Origin: JAIBBG01 sp040381475
GTDB taxonomy: Bacteria; Bacteroidota; Bacteroidia; Flavobacteriales_D; Sanyastnellaceae
Length of the DNA: 64,000 nt
Direction: 5' to 3'
Assembly: GCA_040381475.1 (NCBI GenBank)
Contig: JBEIHH010000005.1
Span: forward strand, 1-64,000
The translations under genes were made by a program, and so were the position numbers. The notes below the pieces were generated by a model. That model had not been told where the DNA came from. It saw nothing but the letters and a program-made list of their open reading frames with translations, and did no database searches. Of the stretch, positions 9,545-17,564 are shown piece by piece (positions within the stretch are counted from its first letter, which is position 1; each line of letters opens with the position of its first letter).

Positions 9545-9677
9545 TGTTGATTTATTTTGAAATTTAATAAGAAAATGAAATCATTCCTTTGACAATATTC
9601 GCATGAAAATTGAATTAAAAGGCAACCCTTGTAGGGAAAAACAGTAAAAACAAGTAGAAACAATTAAAGAAGGTCTG

Positions 9678-10250
9678 ATGGATCTTGCCCCTGATAAAAA
9701 TATAATACCACATAAAGGACAAGTTCTGCTCGCAGAGCCCTTCCTGAATGATCCGTATTTCAGGAGGACTGTTATTTTTCTTTGTGAGCACAACATCGAG
9801 GGTTCATTTGGTTTCGTTTTGAATAATTACATCGATGTTGATCTTCAACAGATCATGGAAAATATGCCCGCCTTCTCAGGGCGCATAAGCATTGGTGGAC
9901 CTGTGAGGAACAGCAATCTGTATTATCTGCATACACTGGGAGAAAAGATTGAAGAAAGTGTAGAAATCATGCCGGGTGTATTCATGGGAGGCAATTTTGA
10001 CATACTTAAGAAAATGCTCATGTCAGGTTCTGTCCAAAAAGATCAGGTCAGATTTTTTGTTGGATACAGCGGCTGGTCGCCTGAACAACTGGAAAATGAG
10101 ATCAAGACAAATTCTTGGTTTGTTACCTCCGTGCCCAAGGAATTGGTGATGAACAGCGCCATCAACGACCTCTGGAAGACCATCATGAAAAGCATGGGTA
10201 GAAAAGGACAGATGCTGGCCAATATGCCGGAAGACCCTACCCTGAATTGA
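9678..10250 (+). CDS. YqgE/AlgH family protein (DUF179)
   Basis: A 190-residue cytoplasmic protein of the YqgE/AlgH (UPF0301) family. Family features include KGQVLLAEPFLNDPYF and RTVIFLCEH near the N-terminus (about 13-38), GSFGFVLNN (about 41-50), the central IGGPV (about 73-77), and a long helix at the C-terminus with the common NDLW segment. The biochemical role is not settled; AlgH affects alginate regulation in Pseudomonas. The ATG at 9678 gives the length normal for the family. It lies 133 bases from the divergent M14 gene and about 90 bases before the MBOAT gene. Confidence 0.92.
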   Translation: MDLAPDKNIIPHKGQVLLAEPFLNDPYFRRTVIFLCEHNIEGSFGFVLNNYIDVDLQQIMENMPAFSGRISIGGPVRNSNLYYLHTLGEKIEESVEIMPGVFMGGNFDILKKMLMSGSVQKDQVRFFVGYSGWSPEQLENEIKTNSWFVTSVPKELVMNSAINDLWKTIMKSMGRKGQMLANMPEDPTLN

Positions 10251-10305
10251 TCACGGCAATTGCTGTGTCTATTGCAACTTTTTCTTTCTCAAAGAGACTT
10301 TGTCT

Positions 10306-10313
10306 TATGTTTG
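10306..10313 (+). promoter_or_regulatory. -7 box before the MBOAT/SGNH operon
   Basis: TATGTTTG fits TAnnTTTG exactly, 25 bases before the ATG at 10339. It lies inside the longer reading frame that could begin at 10300, which favours the 10339 start. No clear TTG at -33. Confidence 0.4.
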
Positions 10314-10338
10314 TCCTCTACCAAAATTGCGGACGGCT

Positions 10339-11775
10339 ATGCTATTCAATTCTTTAGAATTCCTGATTTTTCTTGTCATAGTATTTTTTCTTTTTTGGGT
10401 GGTTCTGCGTGATCGCCCTAAGCTGCAGTCAGCACTCTTGCTTGCCTCCAGTTGCATATTTTATATGTTCTTCATTCCGAAGTACATATTCATTTTGTTT
10501 CTGACAATCATCATCGACTATCTGGCTGGTATGAAGATAGCCACCTCTGAAGGTAAAAAACGCAAAGTCTGGCTGATCATCAGTATTGTATCGACCTGCA
10601 TGGTGCTCTTCGTTTTTAAGTATTACAACTTCTTCATTGACAATGTAAATGGTATCAGCAATTTGCTGGGATGGAATTATTCCATTGAGGCTATGCAGAT
10701 TATTCTACCGATAGGTTTATCGTTCCACACTTTTCAAAGTCTGAGCTATGTGATAGAGGTTTACTGGAAAAAACAGGAACCGGAAAAGGATTTCCTTATT
10801 TACTCACTGTACGTCATGTACTTTCCTCAACTCGTTGCAGGACCCATCGAACGGGCGGCAAATCTGTTGCATCAGTTTCACGCCAAACCGAGATTCAGCT
10901 ATGCGCTTGCAGCTGAAGGAATGCATCAGATATTGTGGGGATTCTTCAAGAAAATAGTGATCGCCGATACCTGTGCAGTTTACGCCAATTATGCTTTTGA
11001 CCATTACGATCAACTTTCGTCCGCCAGTCTGATCATTGGAGCATCAGCCTTCGCATTTCAGATCTATGGCGATTTCAGTGGTTATTCAGACATAGCATTG
11101 GGTACATCCAAACTATTTGGAGTGCGGCTTATGCGCAATTTCAATCTGCCCTATTTTGCCACGAGCATACCTGAATTCTGGCGACGATGGCACATCTCAC
11201 TGAGCACCTGGTTCAGGGACTATGTGTACATTCCACTTGGTGGATCCAGGGTTGGAGGATTTAAATTTTACAGAAATGTTTTCATCATTTTCATACTCAG
11301 TGGAATCTGGCATGGTGCGAACTGGACTTTCGTTATGTGGGGCCTTATTCATGCCATTGTTTATGTAATATATTTCTATATCTGGGGATCAGGAAAAAAG
11401 GAACATCCGCTGGATACTGCTCCAAGCTGGCATATCAGAAATCTTTTTGCGGGTATTCTCACTTTTATAGTAGTAACCATAGCATGGATTTTCTTCCGCG
11501 CTGCCAACGTACAAGAAGCCTTTCATTATTTGGGCGCCATATTCACCCATAGTTTTATATCGTCGGATCTGCAAAAATTTCTACCGGTTGCCATTGTCAT
11601 CATTCCCTTTCTGTTTCTGGAGTGGTTTAATCGCAAGAGTCATAACGGAGTAATATTTTCCGCATACAGCATCAAACCGGCTTACAGGATGGCTATTGAA
11701 CTTGTACTTGCCATATTAATAATCGACTGTTTCTACACCCTGGATCATGAGCAATTCATCTACTTCCAATTCTGA
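10339..11775 (+). CDS. MBOAT-family O-acyltransferase (AlgI/DltB-like)
   Basis: A polytopic membrane protein of 478 residues from the ATG at 10339 (an upstream in-frame start at 10300 would precede the likely promoter). It has about ten hydrophobic segments and the MBOAT signatures PEFWRRWHISLSTWFRDYVY (H285) and SGIWHGANWTFVMWG (H325, the likely catalytic His). AlgI, DltB and PatA-type proteins of this family pass acyl groups across the inner membrane to exported polymers or glycans. The two genes downstream encode SGNH-like proteins with one membrane anchor each, the arrangement seen in AlgI-AlgX/AlgJ and DltB-DltD, where the SGNH partner completes acyl transfer outside. The next gene starts 29 bases before this one ends. 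The acceptor is unknown. Confidence 0.92.
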   Translation: MLFNSLEFLIFLVIVFFLFWVVLRDRPKLQSALLLASSCIFYMFFIPKYIFILFLTIIIDYLAGMKIATSEGKKRKVWLIISIVSTCMVLFVFKYYNFFIDNVNGISNLLGWNYSIEAMQIILPIGLSFHTFQSLSYVIEVYWKKQEPEKDFLIYSLYVMYFPQLVAGPIERAANLLHQFHAKPRFSYALAAEGMHQILWGFFKKIVIADTCAVYANYAFDHYDQLSSASLIIGASAFAFQIYGDFSGYSDIALGTSKLFGVRLMRNFNLPYFATSIPEFWRRWHISLSTWFRDYVYIPLGGSRVGGFKFYRNVFIIFILSGIWHGANWTFVMWGLIHAIVYVIYFYIWGSGKKEHPLDTAPSWHIRNLFAGILTFIVVTIAWIFFRAANVQEAFHYLGAIFTHSFISSDLQKFLPVAIVIIPFLFLEWFNRKSHNGVIFSAYSIKPAYRMAIELVLAILIIDCFYTLDHEQFIYFQF

Positions 11776-12814
11776 GCTTCGGATATTCGTTCGCAAGTTT
11801 TCCAGAAGAGCACTTGCTTTTCTGATTCTGCTTGCGCTCGTATTTGCCATAAAGCTGCCGAGAAGTTATTATTTCTCCATTCCCGAAAAATCCAGTTTCA
11901 GTAAGATCACCTGGATTGAAAAAAAACTGAATCAAACGGAGAACCTCGACAATTCGATCATTTTCGTAGGATCCTCCATTTGTATGAATGGAATTAATGA
12001 CAGCCTTCTCAATGCCTGGGATACAACTTCAACGAATTATATAAATCTTGGACAAAGCCATACCTGTTTTGCGATTACAGATGTATTGATTGACAACATC
12101 ATTAATGAACGAAAACTCAAACCAAAAAAAGTGATGCTTTGTTTTAAGGGTGATGCCATGGCTAGCCTGATTCATACAATGTATCCGGTAGCAGCTGACG
12201 CACCCAAAATCCTGAATTCCGTATTTCAAAGCAATTCATTTGTTATTCCTTCAATACTTAAACGCGCATCCTGGAATACCAATTACCTGACGAGGTCCTT
12301 CAAGTTTGAAGATGGAGATATGAGTAAAATATTTTCAGGTGAATATGGATACGAGCCTCAGGGATATAGGGATTCGGCCGCAGTTGAAGTCATTTACAAA
12401 AGACTCAAAGCCGGATCGGAAGCCAATTTCACATCAATAGAACGCGAGACCCAAGGAGTACAACAAGGTTTAAAAACAAAAATCTTCCTGACCAAGGTAG
12501 ATGTCATGGAGAATGTCAAATTTCAGAGAGCATCTTTTGCGAATACTGCAAAGACACTTGATGAAAACAATATAGACTACGACATCATTCTTTATCCGAA
12601 TATGATTTCTGCCAGAATGAACAAACCACACCTGATGGCAGATTATATACGCCATACTTTTAAAGGAATCGATTATACCAAACACAGAATAATATTCATG
12701 ACAGACAGTGCCTTTCAGGATGCGCGATTGTTCACCGATATGAATCACCTCAATCCCAAAGGCGCTCGAATTCTAACTTCACTGGTGTACGAAGAATTGA
12801 AAAAAACTGATTAA
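11747..12814 (+). CDS. Membrane-anchored SGNH-like protein A, MBOAT partner
   Basis: A 355-residue protein with one N-terminal membrane segment (about 21-37) and the rest probably periplasmic. IIFVGSSICMNG (G75-S76-S77) resembles SGNH block I in the DltD-type GSS form, with S77 the candidate nucleophile. FTDMNHLNPKGA near the end (D331, H334) is the block V DxxH pair. Together they suggest a Ser-Asp-His acyltransferase or esterase fold. It overlaps the MBOAT gene by 29 bases and is followed 7 bases later by a paralogue of nearly equal length. The likely job is accepting or placing acyl groups delivered by the MBOAT protein (inference from AlgI/AlgX and DltB/DltD). SGNH membership is by motif only. 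Confidence 0.72.
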   Translation: MSNSSTSNSELRIFVRKFSRRALAFLILLALVFAIKLPRSYYFSIPEKSSFSKITWIEKKLNQTENLDNSIIFVGSSICMNGINDSLLNAWDTTSTNYINLGQSHTCFAITDVLIDNIINERKLKPKKVMLCFKGDAMASLIHTMYPVAADAPKILNSVFQSNSFVIPSILKRASWNTNYLTRSFKFEDGDMSKIFSGEYGYEPQGYRDSAAVEVIYKRLKAGSEANFTSIERETQGVQQGLKTKIFLTKVDVMENVKFQRASFANTAKTLDENNIDYDIILYPNMISARMNKPHLMADYIRHTFKGIDYTKHRIIFMTDSAFQDARLFTDMNHLNPKGARILTSLVYEELKKTD

Positions 12815-12821
12815 GGTATTC

Positions 12822-13895
12822 ATGTCAGTTCAGTCCTCAGCTAAAACCAAAGAATTGTCATTGTTCCTGCGTAATGTGGGGATCAGAATTTTTTTTCTTC
12901 TTATCCTCATGACCCTGTTTTTCGTGCTGCCAATTCCAAGGGCCTACTATTTCAGTACTATGGAGCGCACGATTCACAGCAAGCTCAGCTGGGTTTGGGA
13001 AAAACTATCGGAAACTGAATCGTTCGACAAGACAATCGTATTTGTAGGATCTTCTGTTTGCTTCTATGGTATTGACGACGAATTACTTTCTACAACAGAT
13101 ACTACCGGAATGTCTTATCTCAATTTCGGTGTCGTTCATCACTGCAATGACATCTCCGATGTAATACTTCGTGAAATGATAGAAAGACGCGGACTTAAAC
13201 CAAACAAAGTCATACTTTGTCTGAAATCAGATGCACTCGCACGCGATGTACACCACATGTATCCATTAGCCGCGCATACGTCAGAAATTCTTGAAACCCT
13301 GCCAAATGGCAATACGCAGTTTATACCAACCGTGCTAAAACGTATCGCATGGAATACAAACTACTTCACAGGAAATTTCAAGTTTGACACGGGCGAAGAC
13401 AGCCTGATCTTTTCAGGTGCTTATGGGTTTGAAGCACAAACGCCTGTTGACAGTTCTCAGATGGAGAAAAAATACAATGCCCAGCACACCGGAATGGAAT
13501 CGGTATTCAGTTTTCTCCAAACTGAAGCACGATCTTCATCTCCGGGCATAAAAAATAAACTGCTTGCTGCAAAAAGATCTTATGTGGACAACGAGTATTT
13601 TCAAAACAAAATTTTCGCACAATCTGCCCAACTGCTAGATCAACATGAAATTGAATATTCCATTTTGCTCTACCCCAATTTCGCAGCTTCCAGAGCAGGA
13701 AAAGAAGAAGCAATGGTAGCATACGCTCAAATGCATCTTTCGTCAATTGACTTCAAAAAGCACCCTATACTTGTAATAAAGGATAAACGTCTTTCGAACG
13801 CCAGCTCATGGGTAGACATGAATCATTTGAGTATGGAAGGCGCTGCTATTTTCTCCAACAAAGTCAGAGAGACTCTTTTAAATAAGAGCGAATAA
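12822..13895 (+). CDS. Membrane-anchored SGNH-like protein B, tandem paralogue
   Basis: A 357-residue paralogue of the preceding gene: same layout, membrane segment at about 20-39, TIVFVGSSVCFYG (G76-S77-S78) and VDMNHLSMEGA (D332, H335). Shared stretches include the run of residues LKRIAWNTNYFTGNFKF (LKRASWNTNYLTRSFKF in A) and HMYPLAA/TMYPVAA. The pair arose by tandem duplication and both copies keep the proposed catalytic Ser, Asp and His, so both may be active, perhaps on different acceptor positions. Its last 32 bases overlap the 3' end of the opposite-strand gene, an unusually long convergent overlap. Confidence 0.72.
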   Translation: MSVQSSAKTKELSLFLRNVGIRIFFLLILMTLFFVLPIPRAYYFSTMERTIHSKLSWVWEKLSETESFDKTIVFVGSSVCFYGIDDELLSTTDTTGMSYLNFGVVHHCNDISDVILREMIERRGLKPNKVILCLKSDALARDVHHMYPLAAHTSEILETLPNGNTQFIPTVLKRIAWNTNYFTGNFKFDTGEDSLIFSGAYGFEAQTPVDSSQMEKKYNAQHTGMESVFSFLQTEARSSSPGIKNKLLAAKRSYVDNEYFQNKIFAQSAQLLDQHEIEYSILLYPNFAASRAGKEEAMVAYAQMHLSSIDFKKHPILVIKDKRLSNASSWVDMNHLSMEGAAIFSNKVRETLLNKSE

Positions 13896-14763
13896 TCCCC
13901 GTCTGATTACTCAAAGCTATTGAAGCTTGTTCTTCAGGCAAACCAAAAGGAGGGCCAAAAGGCGTTTTGTTCACATCAATGACATAGATCTTACCATCCA
14001 GTTTATTTCTGAGAATATCCAGTTCGCAGAAATCAGCACCCATGCTTTTTGCAAATTCTATTACCAGCATCTGCTCCGAAGGATTCAAACAATCATTGGC
14101 ATCTTTCAAAACACTGAATGATACTTCGTTTGTAAAACGCACTTTATATTCCTTGAACTTGATGTATCCATGAGGAATACATCCAAGAACCACTGGAACT
14201 CTGTAATCCATGACAAGTTTTTCGTCATAGCCGTTGTCAATCAAAACCTGATAAACCTTGGACTTATCTGACGGAGCATTTATCGGACAGTCAACTATCT
14301 GACCATCGTGCAGTGCGTTGATATCGCTTTTGACAACTGCTTTGCCAACATAAGTAGCCGGATCAATCAAAGTATTGTATCCAAAAACATCCAGATGGAT
14401 CTGATCCACTTTCACCTTCGAAATGTCAGTGCAGGCGCTGTTTAGTATTCGGTGTCCCGGATAATGTTTGGTTAGAAAATCCGAGTTTCCTGAAGTAGAA
14501 TCATCAAAGTAGATGACCAGTGCTGGGTTCTTGACAAGTTGGTTTGTTATTCTGCATCCAAGCAGTCTGGCTATTTTAAATATCGTTGTTCTTTTGCTGG
14601 GAAAATCTGGCCATACAACGATGACTGGTAGATTAAATCCATTTGACACCCAGCGTTTCAAATCACCGGCGGTTTCTTTGAGATCCTTCAGTACCACCTC
14701 TGCGACAGGCATATCTATCCTGTAGTTATTCCTCAGTCCTTTTCTGTATTTTTTCGATTCCAT
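13864..14763 (-). CDS. Uncharacterised ATP-grasp-like protein
   Basis: A 299-residue soluble protein I do not recognise with certainty. The C-terminal half looks like an ATP-grasp fold: a strand pair around VVLGCIPHGYIKFKEYKVRF (about 190-210), then GADFCELDILRNKLDGKIYV (about 240-260) followed by IDVNKTPFGPP. In ATP-grasp enzymes the equivalent ...D.....G..Y..EVN..P segment carries the Mg ligands; here they would be D247 or D249, D262 and N264 (approximate). These enzymes join a carboxylate to an amine or thiol using ATP. The N-terminal half (FNLPVIVVWPDFPSKR) resembles a pre-ATP-grasp Rossmann-like domain. It begins one base inside the nth stop codon (TAATG) and is the last gene of the DUF6702-nth group. 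Substrate unknown; its position opposite the MBOAT operon suggests, but does not show, a glycan role. Confidence 0.5.
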   Translation of the reverse strand: MESKKYRKGLRNNYRIDMPVAEVVLKDLKETAGDLKRWVSNGFNLPVIVVWPDFPSKRTTIFKIARLLGCRITNQLVKNPALVIYFDDSTSGNSDFLTKHYPGHRILNSACTDISKVKVDQIHLDVFGYNTLIDPATYVGKAVVKSDINALHDGQIVDCPINAPSDKSKVYQVLIDNGYDEKLVMDYRVPVVLGCIPHGYIKFKEYKVRFTNEVSFSVLKDANDCLNPSEQMLVIEFAKSMGADFCELDILRNKLDGKIYVIDVNKTPFGPPFGLPEEQASIALSNQTGIIRSYLKESL

Positions 14764-15404
14764 TACGCCTTCATATTTTTAATCTTTCCGGTTACATGCA
14801 TCGTGATAAAATCTCTTTCAGGCTTTGCTCCTCTTGCAGGTGAATATTCGCGGGCATAATAAATTATCTGCAAATGCAATTTGATCCAGGTTTCGATTGG
14901 GAACAACCTTTTTGCATCTGATTCTGTTCTTGTTACTGATGATCCGTCACTCAGACCCCATCTAAATAACATGCGGTGTATATGAGTATCTACAGGAAAA
15001 GCAGGGACACCAAATGCCTGAATCATGACCACGCTGGCTGTTTTATGCCCAACGCCGGGAAGACTTTCCAATTCATCCAATGATTCCGGCACCAGGCCGC
15101 CGTACTTGTTCATCAGTATTTGCGACAGCCCGAAAATATTTTTGCTTTTCGCAGGAGATAGTCCGCACGGTCTGATAATCGACTCGATTTCCACCGGTGA
15201 TAGCTTAAGCATATCCGAGGGATTGTCGGCTCTTTCAAATAGCAGGGGAGTGATCAGATTGACTCTTGCATCGGTGCACTGTGCGGACAATAAAACGGCG
15301 ATCAGCAAGGTATAGGGATCCTTGTGGTTTAGAGGAATATCAGGATCCGGATAGAGACGCGTGAGCTGATCCAGAATGTAAGCCGCTTTATCCTTCTTAG
15401 TCAT
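14763..15404 (-). CDS. nth: Endonuclease III lacking the 4Fe-4S cluster
   Basis: A DNA glycosylase/AP lyase of base-excision repair, 213 residues from the ATG at 15404; a TTG two codons upstream overlaps the previous gene and is less likely. The helix-hairpin-helix LPGVGHKTA holds the catalytic Lys (K121), and PVDTHIHR holds the catalytic Asp (D139). LLSAQCTDARV near residue 40 is also typical. In E. coli Nth four cysteines (CX6CX2CX5C) hold a cluster at the C-terminus. Here the matching stretch reads YYAREYSPARGAKPERDF and has no Cys, so the cluster is absent. I believe this is common among Bacteroidota Nth proteins. It sits between DUF6702 (5-base gap from the ATG) and the ATP-grasp-like gene (1-base overlap). 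Confidence 0.93.
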   Translation of the reverse strand: MTKKDKAAYILDQLTRLYPDPDIPLNHKDPYTLLIAVLLSAQCTDARVNLITPLLFERADNPSDMLKLSPVEIESIIRPCGLSPAKSKNIFGLSQILMNKYGGLVPESLDELESLPGVGHKTASVVMIQAFGVPAFPVDTHIHRMLFRWGLSDGSSVTRTESDAKRLFPIETWIKLHLQIIYYAREYSPARGAKPERDFITMHVTGKIKNMKA

Positions 15405-15406
15405 TT

Positions 15407-15913
15407 TCAAGGATTAAAAACATGAGATTGCGCATTTTGAATCAAAACTGCGGTGCGCGTCTTGCCATGCGCAACCAAATCGACGATATTCTGCTGGTCA
15501 GTGAAATGTTCAAAGAGTATTGAATTCACAACTTCCATTGTCGAGAAATCAGTAGTGCCATATAACTCAAGATAGCAGTAAGTCAGGTCAGTTTCTGCTT
15601 CTTTGCCCACATACCTTGGTTCTACAGGAATGCCATTCAAACTGATTTTTAAATGTTGCTTCAGATAATTTTCAATTCTTGAATCCGCATCCGACGCCTC
15701 CCTTTCTGAGCCAAGCCGGACAGGATTTTCGCCGGTAGTGCCAATTGCTTTTTCCAGATCATCCGTAAAAATCTTACAGGTAATTTCATACATACCGGTT
15801 CGTCCGTTCAGCTCAATGGTCGTTTTACTCACATAGAACTTATGGACTTCAGAAGCAGACGTGCAGAAAATGATAACCATAAAAGCACATACCAGATTGA
15901 TCACTTTTCGCAT
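15407..15913 (-). CDS. DUF6702 family exported protein
   Basis: A 168-residue exported protein from the ATG at 15913; a longer frame from 15949 adds 12 residues before the signal peptide MRKVINLVCAFMVIIFCTSA and is unlikely. EVHKFYVSKTTIEL and YEITCKIFTDDLEKAI match the Bacteroidota-restricted DUF6702 family, whose function is unknown. In other genomes the family often accompanies peptidases or outer-membrane proteins. It is the first gene of a minus-strand group with nth and the ATP-grasp-like gene. It is divergent from nrnA. Confidence 0.8.
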   Translation of the reverse strand: MRKVINLVCAFMVIIFCTSASEVHKFYVSKTTIELNGRTGMYEITCKIFTDDLEKAIGTTGENPVRLGSEREASDADSRIENYLKQHLKISLNGIPVEPRYVGKEAETDLTYCYLELYGTTDFSTMEVVNSILFEHFTDQQNIVDLVAHGKTRTAVLIQNAQSHVFNP

Positions 15914-15982
15914 AGCCAGACAATTTGCGTGGAAATTTACCTCCAACACGATAAAAAAGCAGCATTCAGGCCTGAGCGCAAC

Positions 15983-15990
15983 TAATTTTG
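15983..15990 (+). promoter_or_regulatory. -7 box close to nrnA
   Basis: TAATTTTG fits TAnnTTTG. It lies 6 bases before the nrnA ATG at 15997 and overlaps the alternative TTG start at 15988. If real, the leader would be almost absent, so the match may be chance. Confidence 0.28.
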
Positions 15991-15996
15991 ACCCAT

Positions 15997-17028
15997 ATGT
16001 CGTCCATTCTTACAACAGATCAGATTCAGCAGGCCTTATCCCTGGTTCAAAATGCTCGCAGCATTGTCATAACCTCACACAAAAGTCCTGATGGAGATGC
16101 AGTTGGATCAGCTCTCGCAATCTTTCATTTACTTAAAAATCTGGGAAAAGAAGTAAAAACAATTCTTCCTGATCAGGCCCCGGACTTTTTGAAGTGGATA
16201 CCTGGTTATGATGAAATTATCTTCTTCGAGGAGCAACCCGACAGATGCAATTCGATTTTTATGCAAAGTGATTTGGTATTCGCTTTGGATTATAACCATC
16301 TCAATCGGGTTGGAGACGCCATGCAGGTAAGTCTTGAAAACACAAAAGCAGACTTTATACTGATAGATCACCATCAGCAACCCGGGAATTTTCCCGTTGT
16401 CACCTATAGTGATACTTCTGCCTGCAGCACTTGTGAAATGGTTTACCGATTCACAGAACAAATTGGTCTGAAAGGCAATATTGATGTAAACATGGCTACC
16501 TGTGTTTATACCGGTATCATGACAGATAGTGGTTCGTTCCGTTTTCACACGGTTACTCCTGACACGCATAGAATAGTTGCTGAGTTGATGCAGCTCGGAA
16601 TAGACCATGCGAGTATTCACCGCCAGGTATACGATGTCAACCTAATGGATAAACTCCGGCTGATCGGATATGCTTTGAGTGAAAAACTTGAAGTTATTGA
16701 ATCATGCAGCACTGCAATGATCTGGCTGACCAAAGAGGAATTATTACGATACAACTACAAGCAAGGAGATACGGAGGGTCTGGTCAATCAGGCACTGAGC
16801 ATCAAAGGAATCAAACTGGCGGTATTTTTCCGCGAGGGCAATAATGAGATAAAAGCATCATTCAGGTCAAAAGGAAGTTTTGATGTAAATCAGTTTGCGC
16901 GCACACACTGGAATGGCGGAGGTCATGTAAACGCGGCAGGCGGGATCAGTTCAGAATCCATTCAGGATACTGTCCAAAGACTCCGAGATCTTGTATTGAG
17001 TAATTCAGCGCTGATTAACCAATCGTGA
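15997..17028 (+). CDS. nrnA: NrnA-like DHH phosphoesterase (nanoRNase / pAp phosphatase)
   Basis: A 343-residue cytoplasmic DHH/DHHA1 phosphoesterase that degrades short RNA oligonucleotides and dephosphorylates 3'-phosphoadenosine 5'-phosphate. Metal-binding motifs are visible: SHKSPDGDAVGS (H28, D32, D34), D98 in FALDYNH, and DHH at 124-126. The C-terminal DHHA1 domain has WNGGGHVNAAGG (about 305-316), which binds the substrate. Length is normal. The ATG at 15997 is preferred to a TTG at 15988. Its stop codon overlaps a possible GTG start of the next gene (an FKBP lipoprotein); nrnA next to a GldI-like FKBP gene is, as far as I recall, a recurrent Bacteroidota arrangement. Confidence 0.92.
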   Translation: MSSILTTDQIQQALSLVQNARSIVITSHKSPDGDAVGSALAIFHLLKNLGKEVKTILPDQAPDFLKWIPGYDEIIFFEEQPDRCNSIFMQSDLVFALDYNHLNRVGDAMQVSLENTKADFILIDHHQQPGNFPVVTYSDTSACSTCEMVYRFTEQIGLKGNIDVNMATCVYTGIMTDSGSFRFHTVTPDTHRIVAELMQLGIDHASIHRQVYDVNLMDKLRLIGYALSEKLEVIESCSTAMIWLTKEELLRYNYKQGDTEGLVNQALSIKGIKLAVFFREGNNEIKASFRSKGSFDVNQFARTHWNGGGHVNAAGGISSESIQDTVQRLRDLVLSNSALINQS

Positions 17029-17036
17029 AGCTAAAA

Positions 17037-17564
17037 ATGAGAACAAAACTTTTTATGTTTCTTGCATTCATCAGTTTGATGGGCTGCAACGGTTGTGGTG
17101 AGCAGAGAATTGTAACAGATGCAGATATTCAGCGCGAACAACAAAGACTCATTCAGGAAACCAAAAAGGCACACAAGGAAGAAATGAAAGCCATCAGCCA
17201 GTTTGTAGCAGATCGCAAATGGCCGATGCAGCAAACTAATACCGGGCTGCATTATTGGATATATACTTCAGGAAATGGCCCGATGCCAAAAAGGGAAGAC
17301 AGGGTTGCGATATCCTATACGATTACACTGCTTGATGGAACCGAATGCTATGTTAGCACAGATGAAAACCCAAAAGAATTTGTTGTAGAGCGCGATAATG
17401 TGGAAACAGGTCTTCATGAAGCCATTCAATTGATGCATGCCGGTGACCGGGCGAAGTTTATTCTTCCATCACACCTTGCATTTGGTTTTACAGGAGATTC
17501 AGGAAAAATCCCTCCCAACGCATCTGTCATGTATGACATACATTTGATTGCCATTCAGCAATGA
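17037..17564 (+). CDS. FKBP-type peptidyl-prolyl isomerase lipoprotein (GldI-like)
   Basis: A lipoprotein of 175 residues with signal MRTKLFMFLAFISLMGC and lipid-modified C17. After a charged helix (about 25-60) comes an FKBP domain at about 75-175: KREDRVAISYTITLLDGTE, then LHEAIQLMHAGDRAKFILPS and LAFGFTG...IPPNASVMYDIHLI. It should assist folding of exported proteins at prolyl bonds in the periplasm. The size and lipobox resemble GldI, the FKBP lipoprotein linked to gliding and T9SS function in Flavobacterium, but that identity is inferred. A GTG at 17025 overlapping the nrnA stop is a possible earlier start (four residues longer). The stop overlaps the next start (ATGA). Confidence 0.87.
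   Translation: MRTKLFMFLAFISLMGCNGCGEQRIVTDADIQREQQRLIQETKKAHKEEMKAISQFVADRKWPMQQTNTGLHYWIYTSGNGPMPKREDRVAISYTITLLDGTECYVSTDENPKEFVVERDNVETGLHEAIQLMHAGDRAKFILPSHLAFGFTGDSGKIPPNASVMYDIHLIAIQQ

Noticed and set aside
10300..10338. Upstream start for the MBOAT gene
   Set aside because: A -7 box lies at 10306-10313 inside this stretch, and the 13 extra residues do not fit the membrane N-terminus.
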